64,000 nt of DNA from Costus lasius (lineage: Eukaryota; Streptophyta; Magnoliopsida; Zingiberales; Costaceae): contig CM050454.1 of NCBI GenBank assembly GCA_027563935.2, positions 52,046,596 to 52,110,595 of the forward strand, given 5' to 3'. Below, piece by piece: positions 1 to 11,247 of this stretch. Within the stretch, counting starts at the first letter, position 1, and every line of letters starts with the position of its first letter. The position numbers and the translations under genes are program-made. A model generated the notes under the pieces. It did not search any database. It had not been told where the DNA came from and was given only the letters and a program-made list of their open reading frames with translations.

Positions 1-558
1 ATTCAGCAGCTCTGCCGGAGTACAATCGATTTTGTTCATATTAAAATTAATAATGAACGCGTCGAATGAAGGCGGGAGAGACTGCAAAATAATGTCCACA
101 GCAAGCTCCTGGTTGATGGTATGCCCCAGTTTCTCTAGAGCCTCCTTGTGCCCAATCATCTTGAGCACGTGAGCTCCCACTGGGCTCCCTTCAGCCAGTT
201 TGCTCTGAAAGAAGAGCTTCGTCAAATTGTAGCGCTCTGTCCTCGCCTGTGCAGCATACAGCATCTTGAGGTTCGCTATAATCTCTATAGCCGACATATC
301 CTCATGCTGACGCTGCAGCGGTGGCGTCATAGACGCTAGCATCAGGCAAGCGACATCAATGCTATCATTGACGTGCTTTTCATAGGCTTCCCGAACCGCC
401 CTTGCGGCGTTCGGAGCGGGCTGCGGCGGTATCGCCGTCTCGAGGACATACAGTTTCCTCTCTGCCTTAAGAACGATCTTAAGGTGTCCAAACCAGTCAG
501 AGAAGTTCGGCCCAGCAAACTTCTCCCTTTCCAGTAGGGATCGCACATTGAAGTTCAT
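1..558 (-). CDS. Element A: Angela-lineage Ty1/copia gag, 5' part (runs off window)
   Basis: Start of a Gag polyprotein, the capsid-like protein that packages retrotransposon RNA in cytoplasmic particles. The frame is open from the Met codon at 558-556 to the window edge, about 186 codons. It begins MNFNVRSLLEREKFAGPNFS and contains the Gag core also seen complete in C (25629-26483), E (57647 onward) and F (62674 onward). The zinc knuckle and pol lie outside the window. This start matches the sister copies and is 21 nt downstream of a conserved splice-acceptor-like site (see findings). The gene sits behind its own leader and LTR, so element A is on the minus strand and continues to the left. 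It is almost identical by eye to the same part of F. No break is visible in this piece. Confidence 0.9.
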   Translation of the reverse strand, partial: MNFNVRSLLEREKFAGPNFSDWFGHLKIVLKAERKLYVLETAIPPQPAPNAARAVREAYEKHVNDSIDVACLMLASMTPPLQRQHEDMSAIEIIANLKMLYAAQARTERYNLTKLFFQSKLAEGSPVGAHVLKMIGHKEALEKLGHTINQELAVDIILQSLPPSFDAFIINFNMNKIDCTPAELLN

Positions 559-2381
559 GGTGTTCGTTGCTGCAGGTATCTACAACAATGCAAGAACAGC
601 AAGGTCAGTATCAATGTATAAGAATCAATCAGGACTTAAGAAAGATTCTTTTTCTCACTATTTTATCTGGCTGAAAAATCCAGCAAAACAGCCCGAAAGA
701 GTAGAACTCTTTTAGTGAGATGGGATCCAGATTTCATACTTGGTCTCCGCGTCCCGCTCAGGCGAGATAAGATGCACAGAGAGTACAAGCACTAATCTCT
801 GGTAGGCTGTCCCAGCCAATCGCCAACCCGTGCGATTCCCCTTCATCTGGGCAATCCAGCAGACTGTGCCAACTGAGTTGGTACAACACAGTCTCTGACC
901 CCACAGATGGCTGCCTCCCTGTGCTACCATATGCGCCACATATGTAGCCTACACGGTCAAGCTGACCCGACCTACTCCCTGGACCACCATGTGCTATGCT
1001 GAGCAACGAGAAGGGATAAATCCCTACTCTGTAACACACAGGTGTAGTCCCGCACCGTCTGAAGATAGATGGACGTGCCCACTGAGTGGGTACAACACGG
1101 CTCCAACGATAATCAGAACAGTGAGGTTTCGCGTCAGAAGGCTTACGAGCTTGATATTTGATCGTTGGATTTTAACGGTCTTTTATCTTCTTCACTATCA
1201 TGCAATTCCTATGGTGATAGCAGAAGATAAACTAATCATGCAATTCTAATATTTAAACAATAAAAGAAAGCATGAATCTTATGTGGTAAAAGCCCATAGC
1301 CCTAGTGAGACCTTAACTTAAATTAAGTCTTCACTTGCTCTTCATGGGTCTTTAGCTGCTCATCTGGCCCAAACCAGGGCCCAAGCGCCATCTGCAGCAT
1401 AGGTGCGCCCACCAGGAATATGCGCCTGGTCCTAGGGTCGATCCCTAGACCTCCCACCTGGTCCAGCCACAAGCTGCATGCGCCTCTGCCAAGTGTGCTC
1501 TGTGCTCTTGTCTAATTAAATTACAAATTTAATTATCTAGACAAGATTGACACGCAGGTCAATTTCACATTATAAATTAATTAAACTGTGATTCGCAGAT
1601 CACAAAAATAAAAATTAATTTACAATTAACTCCCAGGCACGCAGGCCCCAGCACAGCACACATTAATAACGGGCAGCCCACATAAGAAGAAATAAACAAG
1701 CATATGCTACAACCAACATGTGATCCACTCATGAAAAATTAAATTTCGAAAACCCCTTGGGATCAATTTTAATTTTCCTTATTTGCCCTACTACCTTACA
1801 ATGGTCCATTACTAGGGATCCACTCATCAGACCCAGTCAGATCCACTGCCCTTTCATGCACCAAGTCCTAACTGACTTGAGTCGACCATAAGGTCAACTA
1901 TGCATGCGCCAGGGCTGAACAACCACAATGAGGTGTGGCAAGCGGGTGTGACCCCGGGCCTAACTCATGTGTGTTCATTAGTTGTCTCAATCAGACATCG
2001 CTACACACCTGTCTGCAGTCGACCTATAGCCACCTCAGGCTTGCGCCAAGGTGCTATCTGGTCGACCCATTCAGGCTGTCAGATAGTCTGATCAGACTGG
2101 TTGGATCTTGACTAGACTGAGATTTCAACCCTAATAACCCATCTAAGGGTTTATAGTAGGTGCCTTAGATCTAAGGTTATACGCGCATGTGATATAAGTT
2201 TTTTGAGAAAAACATACAAAAACAAGCGCCAAGAACATGCGCCAAGGTCTGAATGTAACATGATATATTTTTCGCATGGAACATCTAATATGCGCATGTT
2301 ATAGATCTAAGCATACTTATACATGGATCACAAAGTTTTAAGCAATCATAGAAACATGCAAACAATGGCTCTGATACCAAT
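559..2381 (-). other. Element A: primer-binding site and untranslated leader
   Basis: A leader of about 1.8 kb between LTR and gag, without coding capacity of its own. The primer-binding site lies at 2367-2379 and reads TGGTATCAGAGCC on the minus strand, complementary to the 3' end of initiator tRNA-Met, as usual in this lineage. The conserved gag-proximal structures are present: hairpin 1 at 1074-1099, hairpin 2 at 861-894 and a three-way-junction candidate at 653-720. A splice-acceptor-like TTGTAG ends at 580. Small open frames here recur in antisense or shifted frames in the sister copies and are not credible genes. Confidence 0.85.
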
Positions 2382-4024
2382 TGAAAGAACCCCTAAATAA
2401 GGGGGGGCGAAACCCTAGATAGGCGCATGTAATTTTTAAAGCAACGGAAGGAGGGTTTCTAGGACCTTTGATGCATGTATTATTATCAACTTAAAAACCC
2501 GATTGCACAAGAGATAAAATCATACCATTGCCATCGGTTTGATGGTGTCTTAGAATCAAAGACGCAAGTGCCTCTTCTCCTTAGATGACGCACACAATGA
2601 GAAGGCGACTACTTCCTTGGCGACTTTGTGCTAGCAAATCTTCAAGGAGTCCTTCGTATGGGGAAATGAGAGAGAGCTTGCTTGTTTTTCTTCTCGACTC
2701 TTCAAGGCGTGAAGAATAATGATCAACACGAGAGGAGGCGACGAGAATAGAGAGGAGGCCACACGATATGCGCTCCACACAAGACATGGAGGCGTGGTTG
2801 CTAAAAATAGCCAACCTCACTCTTTCATGCGATCATGTGTTCATGCATTTTGAACCAATCGCATTTTCCTCTCTTCTTTGAATTGAACCAAGCGCTCATC
2901 CATGAGCCGGTTCACTTAAGTTTGGTTCAATAACCAAATAAACCAAGCAATCAGTCCAGACCACAATAAACACTTAAGTTCTTGATCTGACCGTCAATCT
3001 CTCGATGCTCCTGATCTGACCGATCTAGCATCCAATCTCTCGATCAAAGCTTACCGATCTCAAGCCCTAATCAATCAAACATGATTAGACCAGATCTCAC
3101 TTACAATCAGAGATTAAATCCCTTTAAACTGAACCCGAACAATTCAGTCCACACGATCTGACTTAAGTAAGCCATATCATCAAATTGTGCGACCCTGAGG
3201 GTTTCCTCTAAATGTCGGTAACGATAATTCTCATTATCACGATCAGTGAGGGGTATCTAGCAACACATCACTGTCTCCCGATATAAAGGAAAGAGTCTTC
3301 CAAGACTACACCCAAACCACAGCACAAGTGTGAATCAATTCACAAGGCATGCATATTTCCTTTGCCACTGGATGTTCTTATTGGACAAGCCTGTCAAGCT
3401 TGTAACTCCAATATGATGTGCATGATTAGATCAGATGAACACAGTCACCTGGGTATGGCCATACACTTTCTCAATCATCTCATCCAGGGGGCCCCTTTAG
3501 AACATCACACTCCTTAAACAAGGAGACGGCAATCCTATGTCTATCACTAGTGCCCTAACCTGATTCAAGCTCACCATCCAAGATAGTCTATAATCATTAT
3601 GTTTCAAATGATATTGAACTACCTCAAAACAATGGCAATCATCATTTAGAAAACACAAGCGATCTCAAGTCAGAGGAAATGTGCCACTTGTCATATTCAA
3701 GGAATATTCACATTGTGACAAACAATTGAACATCCTAGTAGGGTCTGTCCAGTACATCCAATGTACCCATGAGTCTACAGAACACATATTAGTCTTGACC
3801 ATATCAAGGCTGTCTCATGTTCACCAAGATATATCGACTAAGGACATAATTGCATGTCAGCCCAGCTGAACAGCTTTGAGACATTATTCAGAAGAACATA
3901 TATTGCAGCAGACAATGTAACTAACTGAATAACAACCATGCCTTTATAAACATAACAGTTTATTACATGATACTGATACATTCCCATAGGCCTCAAACAT
4001 TAGCCTTAAGGGCATACCCCAACA
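2382..4024 (-). mobile_element. Element A: 5' LTR (AL1 family)
   Basis: LTR of 1,643 bp on the minus strand, starting TGTTGGGGTATGCCC at 4024 and ending in TCA just before the primer-binding site. It is nearly identical to the LTR of F (59177-60853) apart from a 34-bp deletion in A between about 3779 and 3780. It abuts coding sequence of element B at 4025, and the candidate target duplication base group is CTCAG (4025-4029); the matching copy is outside the window. It contains the conserved hairpin at 2796-2816 and the conserved ATGGCAATG plus GTATG splice-donor-like site at 2534-2526. Confidence 0.92.
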
Positions 4025-4025
4025 C

Positions 4026-5120
4026 TCAGATCTCACGAGAACCATTGAGGCTCTGACAGGCATGGTACGGCAACAGGGTGCCATGATAGAGAGGCAAGCT
4101 CAGATGCTGTAGCAGCAACAGACTCAGCATCAAGAAGCGCAACAGCAGCTCTTGCAGCAATTGACTCAGGAGAGATCCCAGACTACTACTCGGGTGGTGG
4201 GGAATGACTCTCAGGAAGGCGCTCACAGGCGCTATGCCTCGCTTGTGAGTGAATTCCAGAAACTGGGTCCTAGTTCCTTTTATGGGGGCCCAGAATCAAG
4301 TACTACAGAGAACTGGTAGTTGTGCTTGGAAAAGATTTTTCAAGTCATGCGTTGCTCAGATGAGGACAAGCTGTGTCTGGCCACCTACATGATGCGTGGT
4401 GACGCAGATGAGTGGTGGAAGGGCGTGGTGAGGTTAGCTGCAGAAAGACATGAAACAGTAAATTGGCCCTACTTCTTGTCTCAATTTAACGAGAAGTATT
4501 TCCCTGATAGCTTGGTAGAGGACCGAGAGGTGGAATTTATTCACCTGGAGCAGGGTGATATGACGGTGGACCAGTATGAGTTGCAGTTCACTAAATTGGG
4601 AAAGTATGCCCCTCACCTGATAAACACTGAAAAGAGGAGGGCTACCAAGTTTCTCAGAGGTCTCAGATGGGACATTCGAGAACAGGTTGGTGCTCAGCAC
4701 TTGGAGACTTATAGTGAGACTGTTGGGCGAGCACGCACCATCGAGAGATACATATCTGAGAGGAGTTCTAGTGATACCGTGACTGTGATTCCTGCAGCTG
4801 AGGCGGCAGCTCCTCAGTATGGTGGTGGCGGCAAGGGTAAGAAGTACCCTAAGCATAAGGACTACAAGAAGAGCAGGTGTAAGCCTTACTCTCACAAGGC
4901 ACCGCAGCAGTCCAGGGATGCACTGCAGCAGTCCAGGGATGTAAAGAACGGTAACACTGAAGACCGGAATTGTCATCATTGTGGGCTCAAAGGACATCTG
5001 ATGAAGGACTGTTATAAGAAGAATGGTGTATGCTTCAGGTGTAAGAAACCTGGGCACATGATCAAAGACTGCAAAGAGCCTGAGATGCAGCAGAGAGGCA
5101 CAGATAAGCCTACAGTCTAG
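4026..5120 (+). pseudogene. Element B: Ty3/gypsy chromovirus gag, 5' truncated, with amber codons
   Basis: Gag of a Tekay/Del-type chromovirus. One frame runs from the junction with element A at 4026 to 5120. It has a Gln-rich coiled-coil-like stretch (4113-4160), a retrotransposon gag core (about 4260-4740, with FYGGPES and DEWWKGVVRL), a basic linker, and two CCHC zinc knuckles at about 4974-5015 and 5028-5069 (CHHCGLKGHLMKDC and CFRCKKPGHMIKDC) that should bind the genomic RNA. Three in-frame TAG codons break it at 4110-4112, 4317-4319 and 5118-5120. The third stands exactly between the zinc knuckles and the protease, with pol continuing in the same frame, so the original product was probably one Gag-Pol polyprotein. 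The N-terminus was cut off by insertion of A. Confidence 0.85.
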
Positions 5121-5135
5121 ACTCGAGTTTATGCC

Positions 5136-8100
5136 GTGGCTGAGAAGGATACACGGGCTTCCCGATCCGTCGTGGAAGGTACTTTATTTGTATTCGATCA
5201 GTTAGCTCGCATCTTATTTGACCCTGGTGCAAATTTATCTTTTGTATCTGTTAGATTTGCTGCATGTTTACCTGTATTACCTAAGGTGCTGGATTATGTT
5301 GTGTCTGTAAGTACTCCCTTAGGAAAAACATCATCTACAGACACTGTTTGTGCTGATTGTGTAGTGCATGTAGAGGGTTATGAGTTTCTTGTAGATCTAA
5401 TCCTTTTAGACATGCAAGATTATGATGTCATCCTAGGCATGGATTGGTTATCCTCACATCATGCTACTGTGGATTGCTTTGAGAAAGTAATCACCTTGAA
5501 TCTACTAGATGGGAATCGGCTTTTTGTGAGAGGTCTAGTGTCAGACCAAGGACCACATGTGATATCTTTCCTGCAGGCCAGAAAGTTACTTGCTAGTGGG
5601 TGTAAGGGTTATATTGCACATGTTAAGGTGCAGGATGATTCTACTCCTGATTTGACTCAGATGGCGATTGTGCAAGAGTTTCCTGATGTGTTCTCTGAAG
5701 AATTTTCAAGCTTGCCACCAATTCGAGAGGTAGAGTTTGGCATTGAGTTGGTGCCAGGTACTGCACCTATCTCCAGAGCTCCTTACCGCATGGCTACCTC
5801 AGAGTTGGCCGAGCTTAAGAAGCAACTGGAGGATTTGCTGGAGAAAGGTTACATCCGGCCTAGTGCTTCTCCCTGGGGAGCACCAGTGCTGTTCGTAAAG
5901 AAGAAGGATGGAACCCTGAGGATGTGTATAGACTACAGGCAACTAAACCAAGTGACTATCAAGAATAGGTATCCTCTCCCCAGAATTGATGATCTATTTG
6001 ATCAATTACAGGGAGCTGCAGTGTTCTCTAAGATTGATCTGAGATCAGGGTATTACCAGCTTAGGGTCAAGGATGAGGATATATTTAAGACTGCTTTCAG
6101 GACCAGGTATGGGCATTTTGAATTTCTAGTTATGCCTTTTGGACTGACGAATGCACCTGCTGTCTTCATGGATTTGATGAACAGAGTATTTCATGAATTG
6201 CTTGATTCTTGTGTGGTAGTTTTCATAGATCATATCTTGGTGTACTCTCGGACTACTTCGGATCATGTCAGTGACTTGCGCAGAGTGCTGGAGATCCTGA
6301 GGAAAAACCGATTATATGCCAAGGCTAGTAAGTGTGAGTTTTGGCTAGAAAAGATCAGTTTCCTTGGGCATGTGATTTCTGGTCAGGGGGTGTCTGTGGA
6401 TCCAGTCAAAGTGCAAGCCATTCTTAATTGGGGAAGACCGACTAGTGCTACTGAGATCAGAAGTTTCCTGGGTCTAGCAGGTTACTACCGGAGGTTTGTT
6501 GAGGGATTCTCCAAGCTAGCGGGTCCTTTAACTAAATTGACCAGAAAAGAGGCCAAGTTTAATTGGGATGACAAGTGTGAAGAGAGCTTTCAGGAGCTGA
6601 AGAGAAGGTTGACTAGTACACCGATCCTCATTATTCCTAGTGATGGGGAAAGGTTTACTATCTATACGGATGCTTCAGGCAAGGGGTTGGGTTGTGTCTT
6701 GATGCAGAAGAGTAATGTGGTAGCTTATGCTTCGAGACAACTGAAGGAGTATGAGTTGAACTACCCTACTCATGACTTAGAGCTGGCGGCCGTACTCTTT
6801 GCTCTGAAGATATGGCGTCACTATTTGTTGGGTAAGGAGTTTGATCTGTTCACTGACCACCAGAGTCTCAAGTACATCTTCACTCAGAAGGAGTTGAACA
6901 TGAGACAGAGAAGATGGATGGAGTTGATCATAGACTATGACTTCGCTATTCAGTATCAGGCTGGAAAGGCCAATGTAGTGGCTGATGCACTGAGCAGACA
7001 TCCAGTTACTTCAGTAGCGGCACTACGGGTCAGTGAGTGGCAGTTATTGCAGGAGTTCAGAGATCTCAGGATCAGTATTTCTCCTAGAGTTCAGTCGGGT
7101 TATGTGGCTTTCCTCAGAGTACATTCTGTTCTGTTGCAGAAGATCAGAGATCAGCAGTCTGTGGATCCGAGATTAGCTCAGATCAGGAATAGTTTGATTG
7201 CGGGTGAAGTTCAGGATTTTAGCTTGTCTGATGATGGTGTTCTTCGGTTCCGTGGAAGGGTGTGTGTCCCTGAGGAACAAAGCTTGAGGAAAGAAATACT
7301 GGAGGATAGCCATAACTCCAAATATTCTCTACACCCTGGTGTGACTAAGATGTATCAGGACCTCAAGAAGAGTTTTTGGTGGCCGGGTATGAAGAAAGAG
7401 GTAATCGATTTTGTCTCTAGGTGTTTAACCTGTCAGACTGTAAAGGCTGAACACCAGAAGCCTGGTGGTTTGTTGCAGCCCCTTCCTATTCCTGAGTGGA
7501 AGTGGGAATGCATCAGTATGGACTTTGTGTGTGGTTTGCCCAGAACCAGATTGGGACATGATGCTATTTGGGTGATTGTTGATAGACTCACTAAATCAGC
7601 CCACTTTCTCCCGATCAAGATGACTTATCCTTTAGAGAGACTGGCTAGGTTGTACATTGATGAGATAGTCAGATTGCATGGAGTGCCTGTTGATATTGTG
7701 TCTGATAGGGACTCTCGGTTTCTGTCCAGGTTTTGGAAGAGCTTACAGGAGGGTTTGGGTACTAAGTTGAGTTTTAGTACAGCATACCATCCTCAGTCTG
7801 ATGGCCAGACGGAGCGTACTATCCAGACTTTAGAAGATCTGTTGAGAGCTTACGTGGTTGATTGGAGTTCTGAGTGGAACCGGGCTCTATCTTTGATAGA
7901 GTTCACCTATAATAATAGCTTCCACTCCAGTATTCAGATGGCTCCTTATGAGGCTTTGTATGGGAGAAGGTGTAGGACTCCCTTGTGTTGGGAGGAAACC
8001 GGTGATAGATTGATTTTGAGATCTGATGCAGTACAGGAGACTACTGATAAGGTCAGAGAGATTCAGGATAAACTGAAGATTTCTCGGGACAGACAGAAGA

Positions 8101-8576
8101 GTTATGCTGATGACCGTCGTCGTCCCCTAGAGTTTATGGTAGGGGATCATGTTTTCTTAAAGGTGTCACCTACTAAGGGTGTTATGAGGTTTGGCAAAAA
8201 GGGCAAGCTGAGCCCTAGGTTTGTAGGCCCTTTTGACATCATTGAGAGAGTTGGTCCAGTGGCTTACAGGTTAGCTTTACCTCCTGCTTTGGAACATTTG
8301 CATAATGTATTCCATGTTTCTACTTTGAGGAAGTATCATCCTGATCCATCTCATGTATTGGAGTTGGAACCTCTTCAGATTCAGAGTGATTTGACCTTTG
8401 AGGAAAGACCTCTCCGGATTGTGGATAGAAAGGATAAAGTTCTGAGGAACAAGTCTATACCTTTGGTAAAGGTTATCTGGGGAAATCAGTCGGTTGAGGA
8501 GGCGACTTGGGAGACTGAAGCTGATATGAGGAGGTTGTATGCTTATCTTTTTGATGATATGAATGTTGAGCTTTAG
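5136..8576 (+). pseudogene. Element B: chromovirus pol (PR-RT-RNaseH-INT-chromodomain), RT active site altered
   Basis: Long open frame of 1,146 codons encoding the replication proteins of a Ty3 element. In order: aspartic protease with DPGA at residues 29-32; reverse transcriptase from about residue 200 to 440 with the landmark [11 protein letters not shown] and MPFGLTNAP; RNase H with YTDAS near 510; integrase zinc finger of HHCC type near 725-765 (CLTCQ), catalytic core ([25 protein letters not shown]), and a C-terminal chromodomain-like segment around 1095-1140 ending EEATWE. That domain order and the C-terminus point to the Tekay/Del group. The RT box reads FIDH (codons 6222-6233) where family members have two consecutive Asp, so the second catalytic Asp is His and the enzyme is expected to be dead. 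The start chosen is the first Met after the amber codon at 5118-5120; the true product would have been a fusion with gag. Confidence 0.9.
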
Positions 8577-8592
8577 AGGACTAAAGCTTTAT

Positions 8593-8605
8593 AAGGAGGG
8601 AGGGA
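8593..8605 (+). promoter_or_regulatory. Element B: polypurine tract
   Basis: Purine-only run directly before the 3' LTR start at 8606, the expected primer for plus-strand DNA synthesis. Confidence 0.85.
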
Positions 8606-8652
8606 TGTAAGATCCAAGGATCTTACATTATGGCAGCGTTATGGTAAGTACA

Positions 8653-8766
8653 ATTCTTGATTTAAATAAAATCATTGACTGTGATATTTTATTCTTGATT
8701 TAAATAAAATCATTGACTGTGATATTTTATTCTTGATTTAAATAAAATCTTTGGCTGTGATATTTT
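8653..8766 (+). repeat. 38-bp tandem repeat, three copies, in B 3' LTR
   Basis: Units start at 8653, 8691 and 8729 (ATTCTTGATTTAAATAAAAT core). The first two are identical by eye; the third has a few changes. Confidence 0.9.
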
Positions 8767-10916
8767 TCCTATGTTTTGTTTTTGTAAACTCTAGGATGGG
8801 GGAGAGTTTTATCTCTAAAACCTTTAGGGGTTATTTATAAATTAGGGGCAAAGGGTTAGTGGATATTAATTTAAGTCTTAATGGATTTTGACTCTAGTAA
8901 TTAATTAATTAGAGCTTATTGGATGTTAATTAAATCCTTATTGGATTTTCGTTTAAGTGAATAATTAATTATGGGTTATTGGGTTTACACTTAAATTAGA
9001 TGGATTTTGGGTTTAAAATTTGAATTAATCAGTAAGTGGGTTAATTCATAAACCCTATTCGAATTAATTAGTTAGCAGGTTTAAAAATTAAAAATCGAAA
9101 ATCTAAGGGGGGGCGGACGGCTAGGGCAAAGAAGTTGGCGATTTCTTGAAGGCTTGGGGCGATTTCTTGAAGGCTTGGGCGATCTCTTGAAGGCTTGGAC
9201 GAATTTTCTTCTTCCTCTCTTTTTCCCTTGGCCGGCGTCTTTGGTGTTTGGTGGCGTTTCTCTTCCATTGGTGGCGTCTACCTAGGAGCATTTCAAGGCC
9301 TTTAGACGAGTTTGTGGAGAGAACTTCATCTTGGTGTTCACAGTTCAAGATAAGAGGTGAGTGGGGTGTCTTATTTGAATTATATCCACATGGTTGTGCT
9401 AGATGATAGATTTGATTTCTTGGAAATTTTACCATGTTAAAAACCGAAACTCAAGGTGTATCTTTCATGAAAACCGAAATCTTGCAACATGAATTTTACG
9501 ATATTTCTTGTATGGAATTTAGGTAGTTTTAAGTCAGTGATTCTTGAGCATGAAATTCTTGTTAACTAAGGTTAAAGTTTAAGTAGATAATATGTTGTAG
9601 AAACCGTGGGCTACATGTAGTATTATGTGTTTAATGTTAATTTTATGGATGCCCTGATAAATACTAATAATGTTATAGGATCCATGATTGTTTCTCTATG
9701 TGCAGCATGTTATATATTTATGGCCATGTATCCTTGTTTGAGAAACTTGGGTGATAACTTAGCAAGGTTAAACCGAACTGATCAGCATGAAACCTAAGGA
9801 CTCTACAATACATTATGTGATTATGTGGTTATATGTGGTTTCGAATGTTATGTGTTGTGGTCTGTGTACCCATTATGGATAGGACTAAGGCTAAGTGTAA
9901 CTGTGTACTCAAGGGGATAGTCTATATGTGATATGTTAGGGCTTGGAGATTTCAGCCTGTGTATTGTGATATGTGAGGGTTGATGTTCAGCCCTGTCTGT
10001 TGTGATTATTGTGATGAAAGTGACTATCCTAGAGTCTGGTTGACACTTAGGAGTCCACTTTTGTGAAATAGGTGTGTCTAGTGGTTGTTCAGTAAAGGAC
10101 CCTTTGGGAGAACGAGTGATTGATGCAAAGTGCCATGTCTTGGTCGGACAGGGGCCACCTCTTGATTTCATCACTCTTAGACTTTTAGATTTTTGTGTTA
10201 TGGGGTGGTGTAGATCAAGGTATCACATCTTGACCGGATGGGGAGCACCTCTTGAGTCTACACACCGTCCATGTTTGTGTTGCATGTGATTTGCAGGCTT
10301 CTCCCAGTGCTTAGGCCAGAGCCGGGTTGGACCCTAGTGGTCACTCTTGATTTATGCTGAACAACTAAGTGGTTGGTGTGTTTAGTTGGTTTAGAGTATG
10401 GCTCTAGATCCTTTGTTACTCTGTGGTGACAATTGTGTGATGCCTGTACATCTAATTGTTTATATGAGTTCTGTTATTTGTTTTCTGTTCTTTGTTTTAG
10501 TTATATGTTGACATAATGTTCTGCTAAAGATTTTTAAAAACAATCTGTATGTATCTTTGAATGTATGTTATGGATGGTCGATTGAGACTATCCACTCACT
10601 GGGCTGTGTAGCTCACCCCTCATTATTTTCAGGTGTAGAGCAGGGGCGCATTGCCTGAGTTAGTGTATTGTGATTTTCTCTACAACTGTGCTGGTGCGAT
10701 GTATAAGATATTTTTGTGTTTAGTTAACTGGAGCCGGTTATGGCTAAACTTTGTGAACCAGTGTTGCCGGTTGTGGCAGTCTTGAGATTTTGATTTTTGT
10801 GCCACCGAGGGCTTTGGCCTGTTTTCGGTGTTTGGGTCACTGATGTTAGTTCCATGAGTTTATAAAATCGATATTGTGGCTTTACTTCGAATTTCGAGTT
10901 GATTCGTATTTTGCGA

Positions 10917-11080
10917 TCAGATTTGATATAAATGTGAACTTGCATATGTCTAGTGCAAGTATTGCCTGGTGGCAGGTACCTTTACGTGACTTATGGATTT
11001 TACGGATTTTATGTGGTTTTGATATAACTGTTGACTTGCATATGTCTAGTGCAAGTATTGCGTGGTGGCAGGTACATTTG
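10917..11080 (+). repeat. 96-bp tandem duplication in B 3' LTR
   Basis: The block with ACTTGCATATGTCTAGTGCA begins at 10938 and recurs at 11034, a 96-bp period, followed in both by ATTGCSTGGTGGCAGGTAC. The stretch between the conserved blocks has diverged. Confidence 0.85.
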
Positions 11081-11247
11081 TGAAATTATGTTTCGTGGAG
11101 ATTCTATGTATGGATTCTTGAAAATTTTCAGATCGGGTTTTCCTGAACTTGGTTTTTACTTAGCATGTGCATCGATCCTGTGTGATAACATCCTGTTCCT
11201 TTGTGACTTATGTTGCTTGTTTGGGGTTAAGATAACGGGATGTGACA

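Larger units (their letters stand above)
8606..11247 (+). mobile_element. Element B: 3' LTR
   Basis: LTR of about 2.6 kb, starting TGTAAGATCC after the polypurine tract and ending GGGATGTGACA at 11247. The first 22 bp form a near-perfect inverted repeat (TGTAAGATCC, AA, GGATCTTACA). It contains a 38-bp triplication near the start and a 96-bp duplication near the end, listed separately. No coding frame of interest. The right boundary is inferred from the TG...CA rule; the neighbouring segment begins with the same seven bases, so it may be off by a few bases. Confidence 0.8.

Noticed and set aside
342..548. Repeated 68-codon frame opposite or offset to gag (also near 26267, 57657, 62684)
   Set aside because: It is the +1 frame of the gag N-terminus in each AL1 copy, kept only because the copies are similar.
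712..1249. Leader open frames of 75-93 codons present in several copies
   Set aside because: They overlap the conserved RNA hairpins, run on both strands and have no start context or domain; conservation is better explained by the RNA structures.
4434..5057. 207-codon minus-strand frame opposite B gag
   Set aside because: Antisense shadow of a clear gag with two zinc knuckles.
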